NCBI GenBank assembly: GCA_002436065.1
Contig: DIXP01000047.1
Coordinates: 1-64,000 of the forward strand
Source: Chloroflexi bacterium UBA6077
GTDB lineage: Bacteria > Chloroflexota > UBA6077
Length of the DNA stretch: 64,000 nucleotides
Direction of reading: 5' to 3'
Below are positions 14,784 through 24,198 of this stretch, piece by piece. Numbering within the stretch: position 1 is the first letter of the stretch; each line of letters opens with the position of its first letter. A program made the translations under genes and the position numbers. A model generated the notes under the pieces. The model saw nothing but the letters and a program-made list of their open reading frames with translations, had not been told where the DNA came from and did not search any database.

Positions 14784-15547
14784 GCAACTTCCTCTTTGTG
14801 GATCTCGTCTTCGATCTGTTTGACGGCTTGATAATCCTCGTCGGCCAGCTTGTAGGCCCGATCCAGATACAGTTGCGTTAATCGGTCTCCCTTCGTGCCC
14901 GGATGCTGAGCGGCCTGGATCACCTGGTCCACCCTGTACTTCTCGGGCAGGAACTTCGCCAGTCGGCGAGCCTCGGCAACCGTCTCCTTCAACAGGTTTG
15001 GGTCGTTACCGCTGATAGCGTACCGCAGCTGTCCGCTCAGCTTAGCCAGTTCGGCCAGCCTATCCCTGTCGCCCATCAGCCCGTAGAGGATCTCGTTTAC
15101 CTCCACCGAGCCGGTTTCCTCCTCTAGCAACGCCTCCGGCGCGGCCTCGCTGGGAATCGACTCCATGTGGGTGGAGAACTGCTGGAAGTACTGCGCCGCG
15201 GCCTCGCTTGCGGCTTGGAGAAGCCGTTCGGGGGACGACGCGTCAACAGCCCCCCCTGTGATCAGGTCGTCCTCCCGGGCTTTGGCCAGCCGCTGGAGCA
15301 GGGCGTGGCTTTCGACCCGCTCTGGAATGGGCGGGTAGGGGAACACACTGATCCCACCGGCTCCCAAGCCCATCTGCTGGAACTGGCCCGCGAACATAGG
15401 CGGTATGTACTTGGTGATCTCCACGGCAATTGGGGGAACGATCAGGTAGGTCGCGAAGACGGCCGATTGATCTGTCCAACTCTGGAAGTAGAGCAGAGCG
15501 TGGCCTTTGGGTCGCTGGGGATCGCCCCTCTCGAAGGTGATCTGCAT
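14780..15547 (-). CDS. Conserved-looking protein of unknown function, coupled to pyruvate kinase
   Basis: 255 aa from ATG 15547 (MQITFERGDPQRPKG). GTG 15580 is also in frame, but a minus-strand TATAAT at 15594-15589 would put the transcript start almost on it. The N-terminal ~75 residues are beta-rich with a proline-containing hydrophobic stretch (VFATYLIVPPIAVEITKYIP). The middle is acidic and helical, and the last ~90 residues form helices (DRDRLAELAKLSGQLRYAIS; LYLDRAYKLADEDYQAVKQI). No signal peptide or membrane anchor. I do not recognise the family. The four-base overlap with pyruvate kinase suggests a shared mRNA. Confidence 0.65.
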   Translation of the reverse strand: MQITFERGDPQRPKGHALLYFQSWTDQSAVFATYLIVPPIAVEITKYIPPMFAGQFQQMGLGAGGISVFPYPPIPERVESHALLQRLAKAREDDLITGGAVDASSPERLLQAASEAAAQYFQQFSTHMESIPSEAAPEALLEEETGSVEVNEILYGLMGDRDRLAELAKLSGQLRYAISGNDPNLLKETVAEARRLAKFLPEKYRVDQVIQAAQHPGTKGDRLTQLYLDRAYKLADEDYQAVKQIEDEIHKEEVA

Positions 15548-15710
15548 AGCGGATACTTGGCCTCCCCCTGGGGTGTTCACCTTTTTCCATTATACGCCAT
15601 CTGGTCACCGGTGGTACGGAATCGCGAAGACACCAATGAACGCGAATGCCTCTTGGTATCTCCGGTTCGGTAACCGTCTGGATTGTACTCCGAATGCCCT
15701 ATGGGAGGTG

Positions 15711-16166
15711 TCAGGCGGCGCGGCGGAGCCTTCGCTGCTCAGTAGCCCGCTCGACCTCCGGCTGCGCACGGTTCACCACCAGCGCCTCCGTCGGCTTGAC
15801 GTAGACGTAGGGGAGATCATCCTTGCTGATGTCGCCGTGGTGGAACAGCTCCTCTATCACCTCTCTGGCCTTCGGCTCGTCCAGTACCTCAACCTGGCAT
15901 TCCGCCAGCCGGCCGTGCTGCTCCAGGATGTCGGAAGCCAGTTCGTGGTTCAGTTGGGGTGGGTGGTGTCGCAACTGGCGGACGACTTCGTAACCGTCCA
16001 CCTGCATCTGCTCTACCTTCTTGCTTGCCAGGGTGCGGAGGATTCTGTCCCTCAGCAGGCGGACCTGCTCCATCATTCCCTTTGATTGGTTCAGCAGATC
16101 GTAGTAGAGGGCTATCGCCTCGTCTAGTTCAAGAACCGGTGCCTTGCTGTCCTCTGTGGCGGCCAC
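15711..16166 (-). CDS. Small helical protein of unknown function
   Basis: 151 aa from GTG 16166, chosen because GGAG lies eight bases upstream; codons before it give proline/arginine shadow sequence. Residues ~10-60 predict an amphipathic helix pair (LDEAIALYYDLLNQSKGMME, LLRDRILRTLASKK). The rest is charged, with VIEELFHHGDISKDDLPYVY and an arginine-rich tail (ERATEQRRLRRAA). No known domain is recognised; the helical half could be coiled-coil. It is upstream of, and on the same strand as, the previous gene with a 160-bp gap. Confidence 0.55.
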   Translation of the reverse strand: MAATEDSKAPVLELDEAIALYYDLLNQSKGMMEQVRLLRDRILRTLASKKVEQMQVDGYEVVRQLRHHPPQLNHELASDILEQHGRLAECQVEVLDEPKAREVIEELFHHGDISKDDLPYVYVKPTEALVVNRAQPEVERATEQRRLRRAA

Positions 16167-16388
16167 TTGGCGTTCTCCTCTTCTGTTGCCCGGTCTGGCG
16201 GCTTCCAAATGCCCGGATCTACACGGAGAGCCTGCCGCCTTGGCCGAGGTGAGTGGGGTAGATGCAGGGGGCGTGCCATTTTGCATGTCGTGTTGCAGGA
16301 GGAGTTGTGATATCCTGATGCTCCGTTCATAGCGCTGGGACCACGAGGAGCCTCCACATCGGCCACTGTACCGCAGGAGAGGTGGCTC

Positions 16389-19300
16389 ATGGCCGGTAAG
16401 CAGCAGGGATCAGAAAGGACCCTCCTTCTGGCGGGGATGGCTTTCTGCGGCCTCCTCCTAATTGTCGCTGGCCTGCAGTCTCAGTATTCCCTGGAACTGA
16501 GTCTAGCCCAAGCCGCTGCCCTCCACCTGGTCCTCGAGCTGCCGAGCATTCTTCTTTGCTTCTCCGTCTTCGTGATCAACTGGGAGAGCTCAAAGCAGAA
16601 CCTGAACTCCCAGAGCTTACTGGTGGGCTCCGGTTTCCTTGCCCTTGCCTTCTTGGATATCGCCCACGCTCTGTTTTATGAGGGCATGCCTGCCTTAGTG
16701 GCCTCCAACGGAATGAGCCCGGCCGCGTACTATTCGATCTTTGCACGGGTGTGGCTCGCGGGATTGCTATTGGCCACAGCGTTCGTGAAGCGCGACATAC
16801 CCGGCCGGCGCTTCCAGGGAGAGCTGCTGCTCGTGGTGAACCTGGCGGTCTGTGCCCTCGTAGCAACCTTGCTGACCGCCTTTGGAAGCCAACTGCCACC
16901 CCTGTATGTCAACGGAGAGGGGCCGACAGCGGTCAAGATCGCGCTGGAGTACTCGCTGATCGCCCTCTTTGGCCTGGCCGCAGCCGCCCACCTGCGAATC
17001 TACCAGTCCAAGTGGGATGGGCCTAACCTCCTTCTCGTGGCTGCCCTGTTTGCCAGCGCCCTGAGCAGCGTGGCCTTCAGCCTCTTTGAGAGGTCGGTGG
17101 ACCTCTTTTCGATCCTTGGGCATGTCTACAAGACGACAGCGTACTACCTGGTCTTCCATGCCGTGAGCAGCACCCTGCTCCACAGGCCCTATGCCCAACT
17201 GAAGGTCGCCAAGGAGCAGTTGGAGCGAGCCGTCGTGGCGCTGGACGCAAGGAACCGCGAGTTGGATGCGCTGGACGAGGTGGCGGTGGCGCTGGGGGCT
17301 ACCCTGAGGCCAGAAGCGATCCTAGAGGCGGCCATCGAGAGCGTAATGAGGGTGATGAATGCTGGAGCAGGGGCGATCTTCCTCTTAGAGGACTCGACGG
17401 ACGAGCTGAAGCTCGCTGCGTGGCGAGGGTTGTCGTCGGCTGTCGTCGATGACTGCGGCACGCACACCCTGCGAATGCCGTCGCTCCCCACCAAGGCCGA
17501 GGAGTTGGAGTTGGAACAGTCCTCCGCCGATCCGGTGTTGGTCAGGCGGTTGGGCGGTCCCCTCGCCCTGGTTGCTCCCCTGGGGTCCTGTGTCTGTGCG
17601 CCGCTTGTCCACAAGGGCAAGACTCTGGGCTCCATATCCATGGTTGCCCGAGAGGGGAAGCGCTTCTCGCTAAAAGAGGCTGACCTCCTGACGGCCATCG
17701 GCTACCAATTCGGCCTGGCCATTGAAAACGCCAGGCTATACGAGCAGACGGACGAACGGCTCCGGGAGAAGATGCACGAACTCCAGAGAGCGGAGCGGCG
17801 CTCTCGCCTGCTGTACGAGGTTGGCGGGCTGTTCGCCAGCGATATGGAGTTGAGCCTGGTGCTGGACCTGATGGCGCGAAAGAGTGTGGAGGTGGTGGGC
17901 GACTCATGCAGCATCTACCTTCTGGACGAGGCGGGTGGGATGCTCACTCTGGAGGCAATGCACCACAAGGACGAGCGGGAACTGGCTCCCATCCTGGATC
18001 TGATGCGGGGTCGCCATGTGCTGATGGCTGGAGGGTTTGTCGGGATTGTGGCCCAATCGGGGGAGCCAGTGCTTCAGAGCCAGGTTAGCCGTGAGGAGAT
18101 ATCGGCGGAGGTTCGCCAACTGGCAGAGTCTGTTGAGGAAGTCGCGCTGCTGCGTAGGGTCACTCCTGCCTCCCGGATCGCCGCCCCCATGCGGGCCCAG
18201 GGTCGCACGGTGGGTGTGTTGTTGGTCTCCTCAGCCAATCCATGGCAGCCGCTGAACGAACTCGATCTATCGCTGGTTGAGGAGCTGGCTGGCCGCGCGG
18301 GCGTGTCCATCGAGAACCGCAGGCTGCTGCAGGAGACCCAGGCCCAGCGCAACCACCTACAGGCCATCATCTCTCAGATGGTGGATGGTGTGGTGATCAC
18401 GGACGTCGAGGGTGGCTGTCTGGTGGTCAACCAGGCCGCGAGAGAGATGCTGGCCGGTCGCGGCGTCGAGTCTCTGCGCGGAATCAAGATGGCGGGAATG
18501 CCAGGGGCGCCGGCCAATCATCCCAGGGTGGCGGAGGTGCCCTTGGTGAACAGGGCTCTGGGTGGGGAGTTGGTTATAGGCGAAGAGGTTCTGGGCATGG
18601 GCCTGGCCGGGGAGGCGGTTCTCAGCGCTAGCGCTGGTCCTGTGAGGGACGAGGCAAGCGCCATAACCGGTGCTGTACTCGTCTTGCGAGACATCACTAC
18701 CGAGAGGGAAGTAGCTCGCATGAAGGACGAGTTTGTAGCCGTCACCTCCCATGAGCTGCGGACGCCGATAACGGCCGTGCTCGGCTACACCGACATCCTT
18801 CTTCGCGGGCTACGTGGGCCACTTTCCACGAAGCAGAGGGAAGCGCTGGAGGCTATCCGGAACGCGGGGGCGAGGCTGCTGGCGCTGATCAACGACCTGC
18901 TAGACATGTCTAGGCTTGAGGCTGGGAAAGAGGAGGCGGCTCTGGTGCCGGTCGAGGTTTCGGTGGCTGCCGAGCGGGCCCTTGGCGCGGTCTCGTTTCA
19001 GGCAGCCTCCAAAGGGATACTGTTGCGCCAGTTGTTGCCGCTGGACCTCCCACAGGTGCTGGCCGACGACGAGCAGATGCAGCGAATCCTGGCTAACCTG
19101 CTCTCCAACGCCATCAAGTTCACGCCTGAAGGCGGCACTGTCACGGTGTCGGCCAGTTTGTCCAGAGAGCTGGTGAGGGAGGGCTTTGCCGGCGCGCAGG
19201 GACGCGGAGCGGGCAGCGAAGAGGTGGCGATAACCGTCTCCGACACGGGGATCGGTATTCCACCGGAGCACCAGCAGAGGATATGGGACAAGTTCCAGCA

Positions 19301-19505
19301 GGTAGATTCCTCCTCCCATAGGATGTTTGGCGGGACAGGCCTGGGCCTCGCTATCACCAAGGCGTTGGTAGAGCTTCAGGGCGGCCGTGTTTGGGTGCAG
19401 AGCGATGGTACTGACGGCAAGGGTAGCACCTTCGGTTTCACCCTGAAGGTAGCCCCTCGCCTTGATGACGCAGACCTCTCGCCCACCGCCTCCCTCGCTC
19501 CCTGA
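16389..19505 (+). CDS. Membrane histidine kinase: MASE3-GAF-GAF-PAS-HisKA-HATPase
   Basis: 1038 aa from ATG 16389 (GGAGAGGTGG upstream). Residues ~10-255 contain seven or eight hydrophobic helices with the MASE3 pattern (LHLVLELPSILLCFSVFVIN, FLDIAHALFYEGMP). A coiled linker leads to GAF1 (~290-440) and GAF2 (~475-640), then a PAS domain (~650-770; IISQMVDGVVITDVEGGCLV), then HisKA with VTSHELRTPIT and phospho-His788. The ATPase follows with N-box LLSNAIKFTPEGG, G1 VSDTGIGIP and G2 GGTGLGLAI. All catalytic motifs are intact. It has no receiver and its nearest partner would be the OmpR regulator at 22971, although that is coupled to another kinase. The ligand is unknown. Confidence 0.92.
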   Translation: MAGKQQGSERTLLLAGMAFCGLLLIVAGLQSQYSLELSLAQAAALHLVLELPSILLCFSVFVINWESSKQNLNSQSLLVGSGFLALAFLDIAHALFYEGMPALVASNGMSPAAYYSIFARVWLAGLLLATAFVKRDIPGRRFQGELLLVVNLAVCALVATLLTAFGSQLPPLYVNGEGPTAVKIALEYSLIALFGLAAAAHLRIYQSKWDGPNLLLVAALFASALSSVAFSLFERSVDLFSILGHVYKTTAYYLVFHAVSSTLLHRPYAQLKVAKEQLERAVVALDARNRELDALDEVAVALGATLRPEAILEAAIESVMRVMNAGAGAIFLLEDSTDELKLAAWRGLSSAVVDDCGTHTLRMPSLPTKAEELELEQSSADPVLVRRLGGPLALVAPLGSCVCAPLVHKGKTLGSISMVAREGKRFSLKEADLLTAIGYQFGLAIENARLYEQTDERLREKMHELQRAERRSRLLYEVGGLFASDMELSLVLDLMARKSVEVVGDSCSIYLLDEAGGMLTLEAMHHKDERELAPILDLMRGRHVLMAGGFVGIVAQSGEPVLQSQVSREEISAEVRQLAESVEEVALLRRVTPASRIAAPMRAQGRTVGVLLVSSANPWQPLNELDLSLVEELAGRAGVSIENRRLLQETQAQRNHLQAIISQMVDGVVITDVEGGCLVVNQAAREMLAGRGVESLRGIKMAGMPGAPANHPRVAEVPLVNRALGGELVIGEEVLGMGLAGEAVLSASAGPVRDEASAITGAVLVLRDITTEREVARMKDEFVAVTSHELRTPITAVLGYTDILLRGLRGPLSTKQREALEAIRNAGARLLALINDLLDMSRLEAGKEEAALVPVEVSVAAERALGAVSFQAASKGILLRQLLPLDLPQVLADDEQMQRILANLLSNAIKFTPEGGTVTVSASLSRELVREGFAGAQGRGAGSEEVAITVSDTGIGIPPEHQQRIWDKFQQVDSSSHRMFGGTGLGLAITKALVELQGGRVWVQSDGTDGKGSTFGFTLKVAPRLDDADLSPTASLAP

Positions 19506-19531
19506 GGCAGGGACCAGTGATCAGTCAACCT

Positions 19532-19590
19532 GCTCCCGGCATAGGCCGCCGGTTGGCGGCCTATGCCGGGAGCGCGGGCCGCTGGCCCGC
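19532..19590. repeat. Palindromic repeat unit (copy 1)
   Basis: A perfect 19-bp inverted repeat (19532-19550 with 19555-19573, GGTT loop) beginning GCTCCCGGCATAGGCCGCC is followed by a second hairpin GCGGGCC-GCT-GGCCCGC. The same modules recur at 49057-49161. It lies downstream of the kinase gene and could act as a terminator, but has no T-run. Confidence 0.75.
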
Positions 19591-19675
19591 CCGTCCCCAG
19601 TACGTCCCTTCCACCCAATCCCTATCAGCCCTGCTATGTCCAGCCACCCGACACTGAAGTGATCGGGCTGACAAA

Positions 19676-19745
19676 ACGAAGCCCCTTCGGGGCTAGGTAG
19701 TTAGCCCGCAGGGCTTCGTCTTCTTAGCCCGACGGCTTTAGCCTC
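19676..19745. repeat. GAAGCCC/GGGCT repeat cluster overlapping the endonuclease IV 3' end
   Basis: Short inverted pairs GAAGCCC-CTTC-GGGGCT, AGCCCGCAGGGCTTCG and AGCCCGACGG...CCTCGGGCT follow each other. The minus-strand endonuclease gene ends inside them, so its last ~16 residues (EPEAKAVGLRRRSPAG) are encoded by repeat DNA. Confidence 0.6.
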
Positions 19746-20627
19746 GGGCTCTCTTACTCCCCTTGGGCTGTCTCCCACGGACGCCGGCAACCCCGCGAGT
19801 CGGCGCAACGCATCCACGTTTTCCCTGTCCGGCCCCGTTTTCTCGTGTCCGGGGACCTCCAGCAGGAATGGCAGGGGACGCAGCGCGGGGTTGTTGAGGA
19901 TCCGGCTGAAAGTATCCTCCCCAAGCAAACCCCGCCCGATGTTCTCGTGTCGGTCCACGTTAGAGGCCAGCGGACTCTTGGAGTCGTTGATGTGGATCGC
20001 TTCCAACCTGGGCAACCCCACGGTTCCGTCGAACTCGCCTATGGTGGCATCCAGCCCCTCGGGCGTTGTGATGTCGTACCCAGCGGCAAAGACGTGGGCT
20101 GTGTCGAGGCATACCCGGACCCGGCTGTCTGCCAGCCGCTCCGCAAGCCTGGCCAGTTGATCGAAGCGCCGGCCGATCGTGTTGCCCTGCCCGGCGCAGG
20201 TCTCCAGCAGGAGGTGGGGGGTGAGGGGCGACTCCTTGAGCACTTGCGCGAGGGTTTCCACCACCCTACCCTCGGCATCCTCTACATCACCTTCCCGGCT
20301 GCTCCCCAGGTGGGTGATCACCCCTGCCGCACCCAGCCTCTCCGCCCACCGGAGGGATGACAGGAGCGAGTTCCCGGACTTGGACCTGAGTTCTGGGTCC
20401 TGGGAGGCGAAGTTGAGCAGGTAGGCACTGTGGATGTATACCGGGTGCACGTCCTTCTCCAGTGCCAGGACACGGAAGGCCGCCACGTCCTCCTCTGGGA
20501 ATCGCGCCTCCGCCCATCGCTGGGGCGCCCCTGCGAAAATCTGGATGCAGTTGGCGCCGATATCGAGCGCCCGCCCGATGGCGTTCTGTACGCCACCGCT
20601 GGTAGAAACGTGAGCACCTATTCGCAC
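19701..20627 (-). CDS. nfo: Deoxyribonuclease IV (AP endonuclease)
   Basis: 308 aa from GTG 20627 (GGGAGGT five bases upstream); the frame stays open to 20804 but without family similarity. It has the xylose-isomerase-like barrel of endonuclease IV: RIGAHVSTSGGVQNA, HSAYLLNFAS (zinc His), LLLETCAGQGNTIG (zinc Glu), CLDTAHVFAAGYD, IHINDSKSPLASNVDRHENI and FLLEVPGHEKTG. It cleaves abasic sites in base-excision repair. The C-terminal ~25 residues run into dispersed repeat sequence and are probably dispensable. Confidence 0.94.
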   Translation of the reverse strand: MRIGAHVSTSGGVQNAIGRALDIGANCIQIFAGAPQRWAEARFPEEDVAAFRVLALEKDVHPVYIHSAYLLNFASQDPELRSKSGNSLLSSLRWAERLGAAGVITHLGSSREGDVEDAEGRVVETLAQVLKESPLTPHLLLETCAGQGNTIGRRFDQLARLAERLADSRVRVCLDTAHVFAAGYDITTPEGLDATIGEFDGTVGLPRLEAIHINDSKSPLASNVDRHENIGRGLLGEDTFSRILNNPALRPLPFLLEVPGHEKTGPDRENVDALRRLAGLPASVGDSPRGVREPEAKAVGLRRRSPAG

Positions 20628-20790
20628 GTGGACCTCCCATACCATCGTGTGGCGTGGCTGTGCGCCGCACCAGCACGAGATTGTACCAGACCATGAGATC
20701 CTGGGATGAGGCGATCCCAGCGCCCGGAGTGGCCTCTCGCTGGCGGGTTGACCTCTCCTGAGATATGATGAAAGCGGGAGGAACGAACCT

Positions 20791-22974
20791 ATGGATGCCA
20801 ACAATGCAGCCCTGGCGCCCGGGGGCCGTGGCGGCCGGCAGGACCGTGCGCGATGGCCGATTCAGGCGGAGACTCTGTTGGAGGTGGCGGGCCTACTCAA
20901 CTCCACTCTGGAGCGAGACCAGGTGCTCGGAATCCTCACCGAGCAGTTCCTACGCATCGTGGGTGCCGACTGGGTCGTGGTAGCCGAACTTGCCGACGAT
21001 GCCGAGGACGAATTCTCCCTGGTCGCGGCAGCCAGCAGGAACGACCGTTCACGCAACCTGGCGGCCTGTTCTCGCATGCCCCTGGCAAGGAACCCGCTTC
21101 TTGCCCGCACGCTGTACGGTCGCGAGCCGGTCTGGATGCAGCGGATTGGCAACCAGCGTCCGATCCCGTGTCTCGTGGACGTGATCGGGGCCTCCTCTGC
21201 GTTGGCGGTGCCCCTCGTCTTCCGGGACACTGCGCTGGGGGTGCTCGCCGCCGGATGGACTGAGCGGGTGAAGGGCCCATCGGCCAAGGAGATGCGGCTG
21301 ATCCAGGGCCTGGCCAACCAGGCCGTCACGGCCATGGAGAACGCCCGCCTGTACGCCGCCGCCGAGCGGCGCGCGGCTCAGGTGACGGCGCTCTTCGAGA
21401 TCGGCAGGGACATATCCGCCAACCTCGGGCTCTCCGAGATCCTCACATCGATCGTCGGTAAGGCCCGCGAGCTGTTGGCAAGCGACACCAGCTTCCTGGC
21501 TCTCCTTTCCCCTGATGGGCAGGAGCTGGAGGTGGCTGCCTCCGTGGGTCTGCGTTCCGAGGCGATGCGGCGTCTCAAGCTACGGAGGGAACAGGGGCTG
21601 GCAGGCGTGGTGGTGCAGCGCGGTGAGCCGATAATCGTGGACGACTACCCCAGGGAGGTCAGCTTCGTGGACCCCCCGATGGACGCCGTGAGGGAGGAGG
21701 GGCTCATCTCTGAGATCGCCGTCCCTCTCAGTACCGGCACCGATCTGTTGGGCGTCCTTTACATTGGCAACCGCCACGCGAGTCGCTTCCACGAGGGAGA
21801 CGCTCAGCTGTTGATGGCCTTCGCCAAGCAGGCGACCATCGCCATCCAGAACGCTCGCCTCTACGAGGATGTGGTGGCTCAGCGGGAGCGGGCCGAGGCT
21901 GGGAGGCGATACCTGCAGGTTGTCATCGACAGCATGCCGGAAGGGGTGATGCTTGCGGAGGGTGCGGAGGGTGCGTTCACCACGGTCAACCGTGTTGGCG
22001 CAGAGCTGCTTGGGTTGGGTGCTGTGTCGGGTCTCTCCCTTGAGGAGCGTCGCCTGGGAGTGGGTCTCCTGAGTCCGGACGGGACCCCATATCCTTGGGA
22101 GCAGTTGCCCCTGAGCCGTTCCCTGTCGGTGGGTGAAGTGAATCTGGGCGCGGAGGTGATCATCCGCCGTTCGGACGGCGCAGAGATTCCTGTCCTGATT
22201 AACAGTGCCCCCTTCCGGGACCTCGAGGGGCGGGTGGCCGGCGCGGTGACTGTGTTCCAGGACATCAGCAGGGCCAAGGAGGCCGAACAGCTGAAGGACG
22301 AGTTCATCTCGCTCGTATCCCACGAGCTGCGTACACCGCTCACCTCCATCAAAGGGGCAGCGAGCACCCTCCTGCGTCACTATGCCGTGCTGGACGAGGA
22401 AACCCGCGAGGAATTGCTGAGAGACGTCGATGAGGAATCGGATCGGCTGCACCGCTTGGTGGAAAACCTCCTGGACTTCTCACGAGCCGAGGCCGGCGCC
22501 ATAAGATTGGCTACGGAGCCGGTCCATCTGGGCAAGCTGATATCGCGGGTGGTGGAGGAGGTGAAGCGGCGAGCCCACGGTCACGAAATCAGGGTAGTGC
22601 TGCCACCGGACCTCCCGCTGGTGGAGGCCGATCCCCTCAGGGTGGAGCAGGTGCTCCGAAACCTGCTGGACAACGCCCTCAAGTACTCCCCCAACTGGGG
22701 AGAGATAGCGGTTGCTGGGGCAATCGTGGACGGTGGACTGGTGGTATCGGTGAGGGACCAGGGCATCGGCATTGCCCCCGAGAACCAGAAGAAGGTGTTC
22801 GAGCGTTTTCAACGGGCTGCCGAGGCCGGTCTAACCCAGGGGGTTGGGCTTGGCCTTGCGATCTGCCGAAGGCTGGTGGAGGCTCACGGCGGGAGGATAT
22901 GGGTGGAATCGGAAGTTGGTGCGGGATCCACCTTCTCCTTCACTTTGCCGATAGTAGAGGAGGAGTTGGAGTGA
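20791..22974 (+). CDS. Cytoplasmic histidine kinase: GAF-GAF-PAS-HisKA-HATPase
   Basis: 727 aa from ATG 20791 behind GGGAGGAAC. There are no transmembrane segments. GAF1 ~25-185 and GAF2 ~205-360 (each ending in the family pattern NQAVTAMENARLY / KQATIAIQNARLY) are followed by PAS ~375-490. HisKA has LVSHELRTPLTSI with His511, and HATPase has LLDNALKYSPNWG, VRDQGIGI and GVGLGLAICRR. The next gene, an OmpR-family regulator, overlaps its stop by four bases, so the pair is a two-component system. Signals are likely small molecules, redox or gases bound by the GAF domains, but no cysteine or heme motif is visible. Confidence 0.93.
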   Translation: MDANNAALAPGGRGGRQDRARWPIQAETLLEVAGLLNSTLERDQVLGILTEQFLRIVGADWVVVAELADDAEDEFSLVAAASRNDRSRNLAACSRMPLARNPLLARTLYGREPVWMQRIGNQRPIPCLVDVIGASSALAVPLVFRDTALGVLAAGWTERVKGPSAKEMRLIQGLANQAVTAMENARLYAAAERRAAQVTALFEIGRDISANLGLSEILTSIVGKARELLASDTSFLALLSPDGQELEVAASVGLRSEAMRRLKLRREQGLAGVVVQRGEPIIVDDYPREVSFVDPPMDAVREEGLISEIAVPLSTGTDLLGVLYIGNRHASRFHEGDAQLLMAFAKQATIAIQNARLYEDVVAQRERAEAGRRYLQVVIDSMPEGVMLAEGAEGAFTTVNRVGAELLGLGAVSGLSLEERRLGVGLLSPDGTPYPWEQLPLSRSLSVGEVNLGAEVIIRRSDGAEIPVLINSAPFRDLEGRVAGAVTVFQDISRAKEAEQLKDEFISLVSHELRTPLTSIKGAASTLLRHYAVLDEETREELLRDVDEESDRLHRLVENLLDFSRAEAGAIRLATEPVHLGKLISRVVEEVKRRAHGHEIRVVLPPDLPLVEADPLRVEQVLRNLLDNALKYSPNWGEIAVAGAIVDGGLVVSVRDQGIGIAPENQKKVFERFQRAAEAGLTQGVGLGLAICRRLVEAHGGRIWVESEVGAGSTFSFTLPIVEEELE

Positions 22975-23669
22975 GGAAGTGGACCGTGCTTGTGGTGGAC
23001 GATGAGCCTCGCATCCTGCGCTTCGTACGGGCCGAGTTGGAGTCCGCTGGCTTCCGGGTGCTCACTGCGAATGATGGCGCCGCCGCCCTGGAGGTCGTGA
23101 GCAGGGAGAACCCAGACCTGGTGGTGTTGGACGTGATCATGCCCGGAATGGACGGCTTCGAGGTGCTGAAGCGACTGCGCAGCCTGTCATCTCGCCCGGT
23201 CATTCTCCTCACAGCTCGTGGCAGCGATGCGGACAAGGTGCGCGGCCTGGACTTGGGGGCCGATGACTACCTCACCAAGCCCTTTAGTCCGGACGAACTC
23301 TCGGCAAGGGTGCGCGCGGTTTTGCGACGCGCGGCCGCCGCTGGTGGCATGCGGCCATCGGACACACGGCTCGAGGTAGGCGACCTGACCATCGATTTCG
23401 ACCGACGCAGGGTCACCGTTGGCGACAGGGATGTGCAGATGAGCCGGACGGAGTGGCAACTGCTGCAGCAGTTGGCCCTCAACGCGGGGAGGGTGATGCT
23501 CCACGAAGATCTGCTTGTGCGGACCTGGGGTCCCGAGTATCGAGACGATGTGGAGTACCTGCGAGTGTGGGTCAGCCGTCTGCGGAGGAAGATCGAGACG
23601 GACGCTGCCCACCCCCGCTATCTGCGGACGGTGTCCGGAGTGGGGTACGTGCTGTCGGACCAAGGATGA
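22971..23669 (+). CDS. OmpR/KdpE-family response regulator
   Basis: 232 aa from GTG 22971, overlapping the kinase stop (GTGA), with GAGGAG upstream. The receiver domain (1-120) has VVDDEP, VVLDVIMPGMDG (phospho-Asp), LLTARG and DDYLTKPF. The winged-helix domain (135-230) has LTIDFDRRRVTVGDRDVQMS, LLQQLALNAGRVMLHEDLL, VWVSRLRRKIE and YLRTVSGVGYVL. It is a DNA-binding output for the upstream cytoplasmic kinase. Its stop codon lies within the following hairpin. Confidence 0.94.
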   Translation: MRKWTVLVVDDEPRILRFVRAELESAGFRVLTANDGAAALEVVSRENPDLVVLDVIMPGMDGFEVLKRLRSLSSRPVILLTARGSDADKVRGLDLGADDYLTKPFSPDELSARVRAVLRRAAAAGGMRPSDTRLEVGDLTIDFDRRRVTVGDRDVQMSRTEWQLLQQLALNAGRVMLHEDLLVRTWGPEYRDDVEYLRVWVSRLRRKIETDAAHPRYLRTVSGVGYVLSDQG

Positions 23670-23700
23670 GAGCCCGCACGTCATTGTGCGGGCTCTCATC
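23665..23700. terminator. 15-bp perfect hairpin after the response regulator
   Basis: GATGAGAGCCCGCAC (23665-23679) pairs with its exact complement at 23686-23700 around GTCATT. There is no T-run, so termination is not certain. A weaker echo (GCTCGCACCTCATTGTGCGAAC) recurs near 23780. Confidence 0.6.
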
Positions 23701-23829
23701 CCAACCCAGGGGAGCGAGGGAATTGTATCGTCAAGGGTGAGCGGCGAGTGCGCCGTTGCCTCGCCCACCACCTCGTGATGCTCGCACCTCATTGTGCGAA
23801 CGAAGGATAAAGCAGATTTGATACCGCCC

Positions 23830-24198
23830 TCAGGCGGTCTGCATCAACTGACTGATCTGGACAACCAGTTCGCTGGGATCGAAAGGCTTTCGTTTGAAAG
23901 CGGCCAGCCTGAGCGGCGCAGCAAGTACCCTGTCCTCGGGCTCGAATGAAATGAGCACCACTGGTACAGCTTTGGAAGGGAACTCAGACCGAAGCCATTC
24001 AGAAAAGCTGTGGGCATCGAAACCTGGGAGTTGGGCGCTGATGATCACCAGGCCTACGTCCCCCTGTTGCAGCAGATCCTGGCATGCCTCAACCGAGGAC
24101 GCCTCGATCGCCTTGAAGCCCTCTCGCTCCAGATTCACCCGGACTATGCGCCGGAGACGCGGGTCCTCCTCAGCAATCGCCACTGTGGGAAACCTCAC
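23830..24198 (-). CDS. Single-domain pseudo-receiver protein
   Basis: 122 aa from GTG 24198 (GGAGGTG seven bases upstream; two ATGs at 24225/24222 lie before this site). The CheY-like fold is clear: acidic pocket AIAEEDPRL, the switch serine LISFEP, and FKRKPFDPSEL with the conserved Lys. At the phosphorylation site LVILD is LVIIS, so the acceptor aspartate is Ser54. It is a stand-alone receiver that cannot be phosphorylated in the usual way. It is convergent with the OmpR regulator. Confidence 0.8.
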   Translation of the reverse strand: MRFPTVAIAEEDPRLRRIVRVNLEREGFKAIEASSVEACQDLLQQGDVGLVIISAQLPGFDAHSFSEWLRSEFPSKAVPVVLISFEPEDRVLAAPLRLAAFKRKPFDPSELVVQISQLMQTA

